Shown here one piece after another: positions 26,627-34,785 of a stretch of 64,000 nucleotides of DNA. The stretch's first letter is position 1; every line of letters starts with the position of its first letter. A program made the translations under genes and the position numbers. The DNA comes from Fictibacillus phosphorivorans. GTDB lineage: Bacteria > Bacillota > Bacilli > Bacillales > Fictibacillaceae. The notes beneath the pieces were generated by a model. The model saw only the letters and a program-made list of their open reading frames with translations. It was not told the origin of the DNA and did no database searches. The stretch lies in contig NZ_JAMBOR010000003.1 in NCBI RefSeq assembly GCF_023715845.1, positions 1 through 64,000 of the forward strand, read 5' to 3'.

Positions 26627-27058
26627 TTATTTATGCTCGACCATCACGATAATTTTTCCGTCTTCTAAATCTTGCATATAACGTTCTGCTTCTTCTTCTG
26701 AAACATCCATTTTTAGGAGAATTTCTTTCATATCGTTTTCCCCATCATCAAACATGGATGCGAACGGCCCTGCTGCTAGTAGAGGTCCGATTCCTGGAGT
26801 ACCGAGTCCCGGAACAGCAACACCGCCTCCGATTCCAGTTAAGAAACCTGCGATCGTACCATATGTCGCACTTTCCATATCATCATCCATTACTTTTTCT
26901 TCTTTTACGTGTGTCTCGTCTGCTACCTGGTCAACGATCTCATCATCTTTAGCGACGATTGAGATTTCTGATGCTTTGTAGCCCTTTTCCATAAGTGCTC
27001 TAATGGCCCCAACTGCCTCTTCTTCTCTCGCATATGTTCCGATAATGTCTTTTTTCAT
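26627..27058 (-). CDS. YflT-type general stress protein
   Basis: A 143-residue soluble protein. The N-terminal IIGTYAREEEAVGAIRALMEKGYKASEISIVAKD matches the heat-induced stress protein YflT domain; a glycine-rich stretch in the middle (ATYGTIAGFLTGIGGGVAVPG) and an acidic C-terminus follow. Its biochemical role is unknown. A sigma-B-type promoter lies 35-60 bp upstream, which agrees with a general stress function. Confidence 0.85.
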   Translation of the reverse strand: MKKDIIGTYAREEEAVGAIRALMEKGYKASEISIVAKDDEIVDQVADETHVKEEKVMDDDMESATYGTIAGFLTGIGGGVAVPGLGTPGIGPLLAAGPFASMFDDGENDMKEILLKMDVSEEEAERYMQDLEDGKIIVMVEHK

Positions 27059-27092
27059 CTGACTTCACTCCAAACGGTTTCTTTACAAATAG

Positions 27093-27118
27093 GTTCCCCT
27101 GTTCATAACGATTTAAAC
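27093..27118 (-). promoter_or_regulatory. Sigma-B-type promoter of the general stress gene
   Basis: On the minus strand GTTTAA (27113-27118) and GGGAAC (27093-27098) are separated by 14 bp, matching the general stress sigma factor consensus. Confidence 0.8.
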
Positions 27119-27188
27119 CGGACAGAGATGCGTCTCTCCTATTCTTCAAACAGAAGTCCGATCAGCCACTTTATCTAATTAGAATGAT

Positions 27189-28142
27189 TTAATCCTGATC
27201 AAACCAGCCTTTTTTCTTAAACCATAATGACATGATGATGCCTAATAGGCCCATAACTCCTAAAACATAAAAATACCCATTTTCTGTTTTCAGTTCAGGC
27301 ATGTTAACAAAGTTCATTCCATAAACGCCAGCGATGAACGTTAGCGGCATAAAGATGGTTGTAATGACCGTCAATGTCTTCATGATGTTATTCATCCGGT
27401 AGGAGTTCAAAGATATATAGTTATCGCGAATATCAGACGTCATCTCTCGGGCGGAAGTCATCATATCTGTTAAACGAAGAAGATGATCATAGATATCATG
27501 AAAATAAGAACGTTCTTCTGCGTCCAGCCCTATTCGCTTCGATTCTAGCATCCGATAAAGGAGTTCCCTCATGGGTACGACTGTTCTACGCAGCGAGAGG
27601 AGATCTGCGCGGATATCGAAAATCTGGTTTATCAGCTTTGGTGCCTCATCATCCTCATTGCTTTCAAGAGAGATCACCCGCTCATCCAGCTTATGCATGA
27701 TTGGAAAATACATATCGACAAGCTTGTCCATTAATTTATGAATGATTTCATTTTTCCCTAGTTCGGGAGGAACCCTTTTTAATCCTTTCAGATAGTTCCA
27801 CACAAAATCAACTTCCGGGACTTCGGTTTTGTGAAAAGTCACGACCATATTCTTTTTCGTAAATAAATCCACTTCAGTCGCTTCTAATGTTTTCTCATCC
27901 AGCGCATGAACGGCATAAAAGAGATGATCTTCATAAAACTCTACTTTGGGTCTTTGCAGGTTATTTACACAGTCTTCTACTGCAAGTGGATGGAAATCAA
28001 AAAAGGACCGCAAGAGTTCGGTCTCCTTTTGTATCGGGCAGTCAAAATCAACCCAAACCCAATCTGCTTGGATTTCATCTAGGCGCTCTAATGGAGGATT
28101 AACGATTACTTTTTGATCTACAACAGCTAAAGTACGAATCAT
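27189..28142 (-). CDS. corA: CorA family magnesium/divalent cation transporter
   Basis: Membrane channel for Mg2+ or related cations. The protein has a large cytoplasmic N-terminal domain, a long helix, and two C-terminal membrane helices with the pore signature YGMNFVNMPE between them, then a basic tail. An in-frame ATG exists at 28193, but AAGGG 7 nt before the ATG at 28142 supports a 317-residue product starting MIRTLAVVDQ. No Mg2+-sensing leader was recognised. Divergent from the DUF318 permease gene. Confidence 0.9.
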   Translation of the reverse strand: MIRTLAVVDQKVIVNPPLERLDEIQADWVWVDFDCPIQKETELLRSFFDFHPLAVEDCVNNLQRPKVEFYEDHLFYAVHALDEKTLEATEVDLFTKKNMVVTFHKTEVPEVDFVWNYLKGLKRVPPELGKNEIIHKLMDKLVDMYFPIMHKLDERVISLESNEDDEAPKLINQIFDIRADLLSLRRTVVPMRELLYRMLESKRIGLDAEERSYFHDIYDHLLRLTDMMTSAREMTSDIRDNYISLNSYRMNNIMKTLTVITTIFMPLTFIAGVYGMNFVNMPELKTENGYFYVLGVMGLLGIIMSLWFKKKGWFDQD

Positions 28143-28252
28143 AGGCAGCCCTTCTCTCTTTTCTTTTTTATTATCATTACCCGAATTTCGCAATCATTGA
28201 GCATTCATTTACAGTAAAGCTGAAAAGAGGTACATTCAAGAAAACCCGTGCG

Positions 28253-28299
28253 GGAAATAAATTGTTTGGGGACTGTCCCCATTTCCCAACTTATTTTCC
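28253..28299. repeat. Palindromic element, GGGGACTGTCCCC core with extended arms
   Basis: GGGGAC-T-GTCCCC (28268-28280) is a perfect core. Outside it GGGAAATAAATTG pairs imperfectly with CAACTTATTTTCC, giving a hairpin of about 47 bp. It lies between the divergent corA and DUF318 genes, so it is not a terminator for either. The core resembles elements at 31015-31062 and 44268-44280. Confidence 0.7.
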
Positions 28300-28356
28300 A
28301 GATAATTGCCTTTGATTTTTTTGTGATAGGGTTTATGCTGTAATGGTGCAATTTGT

Positions 28357-28378
28357 TTATGATATTTATATTTCATAA
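28357..28378. promoter_or_regulatory. Possible operator upstream of the DUF318 permease gene
   Basis: TTATGA and TCATAA form a 6-bp inverted repeat over 22 bp, about 37 bp before the permease start. It is not a clear match to a Zur or Fur box. Confidence 0.3.
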
Positions 28379-28414
28379 CATTAAGTAAGTTAATGAGTTT
28401 GGAGGATTTTTCGG

Positions 28415-29329
28415 ATGCTCGACAAAACGTTTTTACAAATGAATACCGTATTTATTAGCATCCTCATTGAAGCACTTCCTTTTGTGTTGATCGGAGTGCT
28501 CATCGCCGGGGTTATTCAGATGTTTGTTACCGAAGAAATGGTTGCACGCATCATGCCAAAAAATAAAGGAATGGCTGTGTTATTTGCAGCTTTTTTAGGT
28601 GCGATCTTTCCCGCCTGTGAGTGCGGCATCGTACCGATCACAAGAAGGTTGATCGCAAAGGGTGTACCTGTTTTTGCAGCGATTCCTTTTATGCTGACAG
28701 GGCCTATCATTAATCCAGTAGTTTTATTCTCAACTTTTGTTGCTTTCGGTAATCAATGGGACGTCATGATTTACAGAGGCACATTCGCGATGATTGTTGC
28801 TGTACTCGTCGGATTACTTCTCGCGGTTCAATTCAAGAATGCAAATATGCTCAAAAACGAAAGCGAATTGTTGTCTACAAAGAATACAGACGCTAACGAA
28901 AACGCCGCAGCCATTGAAGCCCACCCTGTAAGCTTCTTCAGTAAATTAAAAGGAACATTCGTACATGCGGTCGAAGAATTTTTCTCCGTGGGGAAGTACC
29001 TGGTTATTGGTGCTTTAATCGCAGCAGGTATGCAGACGTATGTAAAGACATCTATCCTTTTAGAAATTGGACAAGGTGAAGTTTCTTCATCCCTAGTCAT
29101 GATGGGCTTAGCATTTGTGTTATCGCTTTGTTCTGAAGCCGATGCATTCATCGCCTCTTCTTTCCAAAGCACCTTTACGATCGGTTCTATCGTGGCATTC
29201 TTAGTATACGGACCGATGCTGGATATTAAAAACGTGCTCATGATGCTCGCTGCATTTAAGAAGAAATTAGTATTTAGCCTTATAGCTTACATCACCGTTC
29301 TTGTATGGATTGGATCATTATTCTTATAA
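28415..29329 (+). CDS. DUF318/UPF0718 family permease (YcgR-like)
   Basis: Integral membrane protein of 304 residues with eight or so helices. The conserved CECGIVPITRRL, GVPVFAAIPFMLTGPIINPVV and CSEADAFIASSF motifs mark the DUF318 permease family, which in B. subtilis (YcgR) is encoded next to a TIGR03943 protein and controlled by zinc. GGAGGATTTTTCGG precedes the ATG. The next gene follows after 16 bp, so they form an operon. A role in metal export or metal-cofactor handling is inferred. Confidence 0.88.
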   Translation: MLDKTFLQMNTVFISILIEALPFVLIGVLIAGVIQMFVTEEMVARIMPKNKGMAVLFAAFLGAIFPACECGIVPITRRLIAKGVPVFAAIPFMLTGPIINPVVLFSTFVAFGNQWDVMIYRGTFAMIVAVLVGLLLAVQFKNANMLKNESELLSTKNTDANENAAAIEAHPVSFFSKLKGTFVHAVEEFFSVGKYLVIGALIAAGMQTYVKTSILLEIGQGEVSSSLVMMGLAFVLSLCSEADAFIASSFQSTFTIGSIVAFLVYGPMLDIKNVLMMLAAFKKKLVFSLIAYITVLVWIGSLFL

Positions 29330-29345
29330 AAGGAGGTGCCGTTGT

Positions 29346-30203
29346 ATGATACGCATCCTAATTTTGATCGGATTTACGTTTTTATTTATGCACCTGCATG
29401 CCACAGGTGATATTGGCAAATACATCAACATGAAATATTCGTATATCTCTTTTTCTGCTATTTTTATCTTAGGTTTCCTGACGCTTGTCCAGTTCTATAT
29501 CTACGGAAAAAGTGAAGATGATGGGCACCAGCATGACGACACGTGTGCCGTAGATTGTGGCCACGATCATCATAAAAAGCCATCTCGCTTAAAAAATATA
29601 ACAGTGAATAGCATTCTGATTTTCCCCATCATTTCGGGATTGTTTTTTCCTATTGCATCCCTAGATTCAGAGACTGTTAAAACAAAAGGGTTTCACTTTA
29701 AGGGTCTCGAGAACGAAGGGGATTTTGGTCAGCATCAATTTTTAAAACCTGATACCAGCGTCTATTATGGGAAAGAAAGCTACAATACCATTATGGATAA
29801 AGAATTAAAACCTTTTACAAAAGGAAACAAAGTTGTGCTTAATGATAAGAACTATTTAAAAGGAATGGAAAGCATCTATTATAATCCGGGTATCTTTCTT
29901 GGAAAAGATATTCAGTTTCAAGGTTTCACCTATCATGCAGAAGATCAACCAAAAGCGAAAAGTAATGAGCTCTTTCTTCTACGCTTTGGGGTGATTCATT
30001 GTATTGCGGATTCTGGGGTTTTCGGCATGATGGTCGAGTTTCCAAATGGGACTACTTTTAAGAACGACAAGTGGATTGAAGTAGACGGCACCATTGAAAC
30101 TATGTATTACCAGCCCTTTAAAGCGGACATCCCTTATGTAAAAGTGAAAAGCTGGCATGAGATTGATAAGCCTGAAGAGGAATATGTATACAGAGGCTAT
30201 TAA
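29346..30203 (+). CDS. TIGR03943 family protein (YcgQ-like)
   Basis: About 285 residues. Three N-terminal hydrophobic helices are interrupted by a His/Asp/Cys-rich loop (HQHDDTCAVDCGHDHHKK) that could bind metal; the C-terminal part is soluble and outside the membrane and includes LLRFGVIHCIADSGVFGMMVEF, typical of the family. The frame is open further upstream, but AAAGGAGGTG before the ATG at 29346 fixes the start. Partner of the DUF318 permease. Confidence 0.87.
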   Translation: MIRILILIGFTFLFMHLHATGDIGKYINMKYSYISFSAIFILGFLTLVQFYIYGKSEDDGHQHDDTCAVDCGHDHHKKPSRLKNITVNSILIFPIISGLFFPIASLDSETVKTKGFHFKGLENEGDFGQHQFLKPDTSVYYGKESYNTIMDKELKPFTKGNKVVLNDKNYLKGMESIYYNPGIFLGKDIQFQGFTYHAEDQPKAKSNELFLLRFGVIHCIADSGVFGMMVEFPNGTTFKNDKWIEVDGTIETMYYQPFKADIPYVKVKSWHEIDKPEEEYVYRGY

Positions 30204-30232
30204 AAAACCGGACTCTTGTCCGGTTTTTTATC
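30203..30232. terminator. Bidirectional terminator between convergent genes
   Basis: AAAAAACCGGAC and GTCCGGTTTTTT pair around TCTT, shared by the TIGR03943 gene and the convergent haloperoxidase-like gene. Confidence 0.9.
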
Positions 30233-30941
30233 TTATATTCTGGGCTATGATTAAATTAACAACAATTTGACCAAGCTGCCTGCCGAGTTTAAGCCCCTCA
30301 TCGTTATCCACTTTAAAATGGACACCTGCATATTCGCGTGACATCGCACATTCTTCAAACATTTCATGAAGCCGATGTCTTTCTTGAGGAAAATAATATG
30401 ATAATATCGATTCTGAGCACCCCGCCATAACGGCATGCGCTGAAGGATAGGTCGGAAAACGAGGAGTAAATAAAACTGTTTTTAAATTGCGGTCATATTG
30501 ACAAGGACGCGCTACATCCCAAAGGTACTTAAAATACCATGCTATGACAAAAGCATCGTTAATCGCCGCGTGATAAAAACCTAGAAGCCTGGCAGCTCTC
30601 GTGGATGCGATCCCGTAAGTTTCCATCATGTTGTAGATGATCGGGATCAATTGCTTGCTGACCTCTCCTGTTCCCCATCGATACGCGATCTGAATTTGTT
30701 GAGGGGTTAAATTCTGAAGCGTTTGTTTGACAATCTGAAGTTCACTTTGCCAATCTATCAGATTTGGGTTTTTGATGTTCCACTGTATGACTTGCCCGAA
30801 TGGATCGATAAAGTCCTGACCTCTTCTTGATATAAAAAACATCGGCCATGAACCTGCTTCAGGTGTAACACCATCCGTTGGGGGATAGAGTTCCCCAGAG
30901 TAAGGAAGTTGGGTCCATCTTAAGTAATCTCTGCTGTTCAT
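30228..30941 (-). CDS. Vanadium-dependent haloperoxidase-like / PAP2 superfamily protein
   Basis: A 237-residue protein without clear membrane helices. The acid-phosphatase/haloperoxidase signature is present: KYLWDVARP (about 143-151), TYPSAHAVMAG (170-180) and SREYAGVHFKVDNDEG (about 206-221). The vanadate- or phosphate-binding residues (Arg, Ser-Ala-His, Arg, His) are therefore conserved. Whether it halogenates or dephosphorylates cannot be told from sequence. Confidence 0.85.
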   Translation of the reverse strand: MNSRDYLRWTQLPYSGELYPPTDGVTPEAGSWPMFFISRRGQDFIDPFGQVIQWNIKNPNLIDWQSELQIVKQTLQNLTPQQIQIAYRWGTGEVSKQLIPIIYNMMETYGIASTRAARLLGFYHAAINDAFVIAWYFKYLWDVARPCQYDRNLKTVLFTPRFPTYPSAHAVMAGCSESILSYYFPQERHRLHEMFEECAMSREYAGVHFKVDNDEGLKLGRQLGQIVVNLIIAQNIR

Positions 30942-31014
30942 TTTGCCTCCCCCTCAGAATTATTCATCACCCCATCATATGTAGGGAGACAGATCCAATA
31001 GAACTGAAAGGTTG

Positions 31015-31062
31015 TCTAAATTGTAGGGGGTCTGTCCCGGGACAGACCCCCTACAATTTAGA
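31015..31062. repeat. Perfect 48-bp palindrome with GGGGTCTGTCCC core
   Basis: Two 24-bp arms, TCTAAATTGTAGGGGGTCTG plus TCCC and their exact reverse complement, meet at CCC|GGG (31038/31039) with no mismatch. It lies between two divergent genes and lacks T tracts, so it is not an ordinary terminator. The centre contains two inverted copies of a GGGTCTGTCCC unit like those at 28268 and 44268. Confidence 0.9.
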
Positions 31063-31136
31063 AACAATTCACACTAGGCAGTACGCCTCAGATTTGGTAT
31101 CATTTTCCTTAACTCTCTCAGGAAGGGCTGATCTGT

Positions 31137-31910
31137 ATGAACGCTCTTAAACAATCGTTTAATTTAGTAGCTTCATCCTATGAAAAATATCGTCCCCTTT
31201 ACCCTGATCAACTGTATAAAGACATCTTTACATACACTGATTTACAGCCATCGGCCAAGCTCCTCGAAATCGGATGCGGAACCGGGAAAGCGACAGGAGG
31301 TTTTATCGAACAAGGCTTTTCGAACATAACATGCATCGAATATGGAAAGAATCTTGCAAAATTTACGCAAGAAAAGTTTGCAGCAAATCCAAACATTAGA
31401 ATCATCCACACTTCGTTCGAGGACTGGCATTCGGATGATCAGTATGACCTCGCCTTCTCCGGAACAGCGTTTCACTTCATTCCAGCTGAAACCGGATACC
31501 CGAAAACAGCATCTCTTTTAAAAAAAGAAGCCGTTTCTGCTTTCTTTTGGTTCACACACATTGCTTCCGACGAATCTGTCTACCAATCCATAAGAACCGT
31601 CTATCAAGAGCATGCACCCCATTTAAATGACAGCCTCATCCCAAATAAAGAAGATTTCATCAAGGAACGTAGCGCTCTTACCCTAGAATCCGACCACTTC
31701 CATCAGTTACTTGTAAAGACGTACACATGGGAACAAATCTACACACCACATGACTATATCGGACTATTAAACACACATTCCGAACATCAGATCCTTCCAC
31801 AAGAGCAAAAGGGTTTCTTATTTAGTGGAATAGAGAGAGCTATTCTGAAACATGGGAAGTCCATCACGAAAAAGCATGCAGTTGTTCTCTTTTTAGCCAG
31901 GAAAAAATAA
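31137..31910 (+). CDS. Class I SAM-dependent methyltransferase
   Basis: A 257-residue protein with motif I LLEIGCGTGKATGGFIEQG (about 42-60), acidic strand-2 end TCIEYGKNL and DLAFSGTAFHFIP as motif IV. AGGAAGGG precedes the ATG. The target is unknown. Not closely related to the methyltransferase at 3202. Confidence 0.85.
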   Translation: MNALKQSFNLVASSYEKYRPLYPDQLYKDIFTYTDLQPSAKLLEIGCGTGKATGGFIEQGFSNITCIEYGKNLAKFTQEKFAANPNIRIIHTSFEDWHSDDQYDLAFSGTAFHFIPAETGYPKTASLLKKEAVSAFFWFTHIASDESVYQSIRTVYQEHAPHLNDSLIPNKEDFIKERSALTLESDHFHQLLVKTYTWEQIYTPHDYIGLLNTHSEHQILPQEQKGFLFSGIERAILKHGKSITKKHAVVLFLARKK

Positions 31911-32013
31911 TATAATTTCTTCTGACAACTACATTTTTAATGTTCGTCTACAATCTCGCCAGCGAACTGGATTCAAACCCTAAATTACCCTCAAACAAGC
32001 TAAATATCAGATA

Positions 32014-32038
32014 AAACCCCTCTAATAAGGGGTCTGTA
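32014..32038 (-). terminator. Terminator after the 155-residue spore-surface candidate
   Basis: ACCCCTTATTAGAGGGGT on the minus strand followed by TTTTA, just after the stop codon. Confidence 0.65.
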
Positions 32039-32041
32039 AGT

Positions 32042-32509
32042 TTAAACTCCAAACACCACAGCATTCAATGCCCTAGACTGCGCTGCTGTTGTTACGGTTG
32101 CGCTTGACCGCTGGGAGAACTGTACGGTTACGGTATAGGTGCTTGTCCCAAGGGGACCGCCGGTATCTGCGTACGTGAGCGGGATGCTTGTAACTTGTGT
32201 GAAGGCTAGAGAGAGGGATAGCGCAGCACCCTGAGTGAGGGTTTTGGTGGTCAAAAGCGTTCCGTTTCGGTACAGCCTCATAAGTACGGTGTATGAATAG
32301 GATGTAAGTCCAAGCGCGATATTGGCAACAATTTGAACCGTACTGTCTAGTTTGACTGGCTGGAGGCTCTGCTCCCTTACGACCGGCAGGGTCAGCACAG
32401 TGGTTTCGCTGTTAAAGTTGAGGGGCGTGTTCGCTTCAGTTTGGGTGAAGAATAATTTTGGATTATTAATGGATGAAGATCCGCCGCAATCTTGGCAGTC
32501 CATGCACAT
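32042..32509 (-). CDS. Hypothetical beta-rich protein, probable spore-surface component
   Basis: A 155-residue protein. It begins with a cysteine motif (MCMDCQDCGG) and continues with Thr/Ser/Leu-rich alternating sequence (VLMRLYRNGTLLTTKTLTQ, STYTVTVQFSQRSS) of the sort seen in jelly-roll spore-surface proteins. I do not recognise a named family. It is divergent, across 88 bp, from two Ena-like genes, and the N-terminal cysteines recall Ena connectors, so a role in the same spore-surface structure is inferred from context. Confidence 0.55.
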   Translation of the reverse strand: MCMDCQDCGGSSSINNPKLFFTQTEANTPLNFNSETTVLTLPVVREQSLQPVKLDSTVQIVANIALGLTSYSYTVLMRLYRNGTLLTTKTLTQGAALSLSLAFTQVTSIPLTYADTGGPLGTSTYTVTVQFSQRSSATVTTAAQSRALNAVVFGV

Positions 32510-32597
32510 AAGCTCTCACTCCAACATAGTTTGTATAGCATATGAGTGAAAATTTCATTCGGACAGGGCTCAAGCATGATAATAAAGGGGTTGTCTT

Positions 32598-33032
32598 ATG
32601 AAACAGCGTGTGAGACCCAACTTATGCCCCCCAAGTACTCCGCCAAAAAGCTGCTCATGCATCTATCCTAGGAATAAAGAGCCGTTCTTTCCCGTTCCCA
32701 CACCAGCGCCTGAAGTCATTACAGACTGCATCTCAGGATCGATCCAGCAGCAAAGTGATGGTCGGCCCGTTCAGTATTGGAGATGGTTTGATCGAGATAA
32801 CCTGCCAGCAGCCTCTGTAACGGTCACTAGCCAATGCTTATCGGTGATCAAGGTGTTTGTGGATACGACAGGGAGCGGGCAAAGCGATCTGCTGCTCTTT
32901 ACAATTACTGAGTATGGCCAGTCACGGTCGGCTACATTGCCGCGAATGGCATCACTGGAAGTTGTCTGTTCTGGGGGCAATGAATTATGTGCGGGCCGGT
33001 ATGGTTTAACCATTCATTATAATATGAAATGA
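32598..33032 (+). CDS. Ena-like (DUF3992) endospore appendage protein candidate
   Basis: A 144-residue protein with a Cys/Pro-rich N-terminal segment (NLCPP, KSCSCIYP), a central beta-rich domain starting ITDCISGSIQQ, and an end of CAGRYGLTIHYN. This layout, flexible Cys-bearing connector, jelly-roll core and a final Gly-x-Tyr/Phe strand, resembles the endospore appendage (Ena) subunits that polymerise into disulfide-linked pili on spores. It is longer than typical. It is 23 bp upstream of a clearer family member. Assignment is by pattern and needs a profile search. Confidence 0.55.
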   Translation: MKQRVRPNLCPPSTPPKSCSCIYPRNKEPFFPVPTPAPEVITDCISGSIQQQSDGRPVQYWRWFDRDNLPAASVTVTSQCLSVIKVFVDTTGSGQSDLLLFTITEYGQSRSATLPRMASLEVVCSGGNELCAGRYGLTIHYNMK

Positions 33033-33055
33033 TAATTAAACAGGAGGAATGAAGG

Positions 33056-33373
33056 ATGTGTGCAACTGATCCACAAGCTCAATACTTTCAGGAAAAAATT
33101 TCAGGGAATTTTAACGGAGGCGCAGACCCTATTGAAGTCTGGTCCGCCCCTGCCGGCAGTTACTTTTCTGGAACATTTCAGGTGTTTAACTCTGCCGCGA
33201 GTCCCGGTACTGTAACAGCTACGACTACTTCCACACCAGCGGGGGCATTGAGCGCTGCACCTGGGAACACAGCATCTCAGTCTGTAAACCAGCCAACTGA
33301 TTTCACGATCACAGCTGCTGCAGGTGACAGCGGAACCTACTGTATTATTCTATATAAGAGAGTTCTGGCTTAG
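33056..33373 (+). CDS. Ena-like (DUF3992) endospore appendage subunit
   Basis: A 105-residue protein. After a short N-terminus with one Cys (MCATD) comes QEKISGNFNGGADPIEVW, then SGTFQVFNSAASPGTVTATTT and a closing DSGTYCIILYKRVLA. The xEKxxGN opening and the GTYCIxLY end are typical of S-type Ena/DUF3992 subunits. Cys residues at the N-terminus and near the C-terminus could form the inter-subunit disulfides. It follows the 144-residue homologue with a GGAGG site 8 nt before the ATG. No signal peptide, as expected for mother-cell assembly. Confidence 0.7.
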   Translation: MCATDPQAQYFQEKISGNFNGGADPIEVWSAPAGSYFSGTFQVFNSAASPGTVTATTTSTPAGALSAAPGNTASQSVNQPTDFTITAAAGDSGTYCIILYKRVLA

Positions 33374-33415
33374 TGAATATCAATATAATAAAGGTATCCT
33401 TACTTTAGGTGGATA

Positions 33416-33505
33416 ATGATGAATCAAATTGATGCCCTGTCTATCGTTTTGCTCGTCGCACTCCTTATTCCGATTGCGTCAGCAGACAAGAGACTAGGGG
33501 CATAG
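33416..33505 (+). CDS. Possible 29-residue membrane peptide
   Basis: ATG at 33416 (or 33419) with AGGTGG a few bases upstream encodes MMNQIDALSIVLLVALLIPI, then ASADKRLGA, a single hydrophobic helix with a short polar tail. It lies 43 bp after the Ena-like gene and could be co-transcribed. Its size makes the call uncertain. Confidence 0.4.
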   Translation: MMNQIDALSIVLLVALLIPIASADKRLGA

Positions 33506-33754
33506 TAACGAGTACGGACAAGCTCATGTTCAAGCTGACGGTTAACGTACAATCACTCATTGCCCCTAAGCAGAAACATCAAAAAAACACAACCAGATAA
33601 CCACCGGCGGACTCACAAGCCGTCTCCAACCATTGTCCCGTTATTCACTTTTCACATATTTTTCTAGGGAACGAGTCCTATTGTTTCGACATTTTGGAGG
33701 ATTTTTATCGATTGGACGAGAATTATGGTGAAAACAAGAAAGGAGGAAAAGGAA

Positions 33755-33877
33755 ATGAGTGAAGTGATTATTAGAAAGTTGGTAAGACGTCATTTCACCA
33801 AGAAAAACATCCAAGACCCACAATTACAACAGCTGCTCGTTCACTTTCTTCTTTCAGTCAGGAAAGAAAGAAATTAG
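33755..33877 (+). CDS. Small basic hypothetical protein
   Basis: A 40-residue, Arg/Lys/His-rich peptide beginning MSEVIIRKLVRRHFTKK. AAGGAGG lies 8 nt upstream and a good terminator follows at 33930-33958, so it looks like a small transcription unit of its own. No family recognised. Confidence 0.5.
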   Translation: MSEVIIRKLVRRHFTKKNIQDPQLQQLLVHFLLSVRKERN

Positions 33878-33929
33878 ATAAAAGAATCAGCTCGTCCGGC
33901 GAATACCACACTAAACAATCATCCATTCA

Positions 33930-33958
33930 GGGCATCTGCGAAATCAGATGCTCTTTTT
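33930..33958 (+). terminator. Terminator after the 40-residue protein gene
   Basis: AGGGCATCTG and CAGATGCTCT pair around CGAAAT and are followed by TTTTTG. Confidence 0.75.
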
Positions 33959-33975
33959 GTTGTTTAAAAAAAGGC

Positions 33976-34006
33976 AAAAAAAAAGAAAACCCTAAAACGG
34001 GGTTTC
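33976..34006 (-). terminator. Terminator after the MarR-type regulator gene
   Basis: AAACCCCGTTTTAGGGTTT on the minus strand with a downstream T run, adjacent to the stop codon. Confidence 0.7.
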
Positions 34007-34007
34007 A

Positions 34008-34451
34008 CTATTGTGATACTTTGCTGTTGTTCAATTGTCCCATCGTTCTTGTTAAAATTTTTAATGAATGAATGACTGTATCCCGTTCAAATTCATTCAT
34101 TTGTGAAAAGATTTCTTCTAAACTTGAATGAATCATTCTATGTACCTCATCCGCCGTCTGCTGCCCTTTTTCGGTTAAAGACAAAAAATAATAACGTTTG
34201 TCTGACGGATTTGTTTTTTTAATTACAAGTCCCATTTTTGTGAGTGTTTGGATCTGGCGGCTGAAAGTTGTAATGTCAATGCCGAGAGTATCTGCAATCT
34301 GCTGCATGGAAGGGGTGTGCTGCTTATCAATTTCATAAAGGATATGACTATGTACTAGTGAAATGCCTGAGCCTTCAACACGGCAGCAATCTTTTTCAAG
34401 TCGATTATATTTTCTGTTTAGCATATGAAATAAGCTTCTTATATCCTCCAT
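34008..34451 (-). CDS. MarR family transcriptional regulator
   Basis: A 147-residue winged-helix protein. The recognition region is MQQIADTLGIDITTFSRQIQTLTKMGLVIKKTNPSDKRYYFLSLTEKG, with the wing DKRYYFLSLT and flanking dimerisation helices. These proteins repress genes until a phenolic or oxidant ligand, or cysteine oxidation, releases them; a Cys pair (DCCRVEG, about 21-22) is present. No obvious target lies next to it. The 334-bp gap on its upstream side (34452-34785) holds no other feature I can support. Confidence 0.9.
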   Translation of the reverse strand: MEDIRSLFHMLNRKYNRLEKDCCRVEGSGISLVHSHILYEIDKQHTPSMQQIADTLGIDITTFSRQIQTLTKMGLVIKKTNPSDKRYYFLSLTEKGQQTADEVHRMIHSSLEEIFSQMNEFERDTVIHSLKILTRTMGQLNNSKVSQ

Positions 34452-34785
34452 TTGGGCACCACCTTTGCTATCACTATAATTGAAAAACTTTCAAAAAGAA
34501 AAGAAAATAGCTCTAGTCTTATTTATTATAAACTTTGCATGGTCAGCATTCATTCCACATGCTTTTCAAAAAAAATCACTTCCACCCATCTGAGCTTTCC
34601 TACCATCAATAAAAAATATTTTACATCCTATTTTTAGTGTTATTTTACTAAAGATAGGCGAATTTTGAATCATACGCTAGTACAAAAGGCTTAGAAAAAA
34701 GGTGAAATAGGTTTTAAAATTTTTCCAGAGGGTACCCATTAATATAGAGAAAGAGAAAATGAAAATGACTTGGGGGTATCTTTGA

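Noticed and set aside
28194-28414. Mg2+-sensing leader upstream of corA
   Set aside because: No M-box or ykoK-type conserved blocks could be found.
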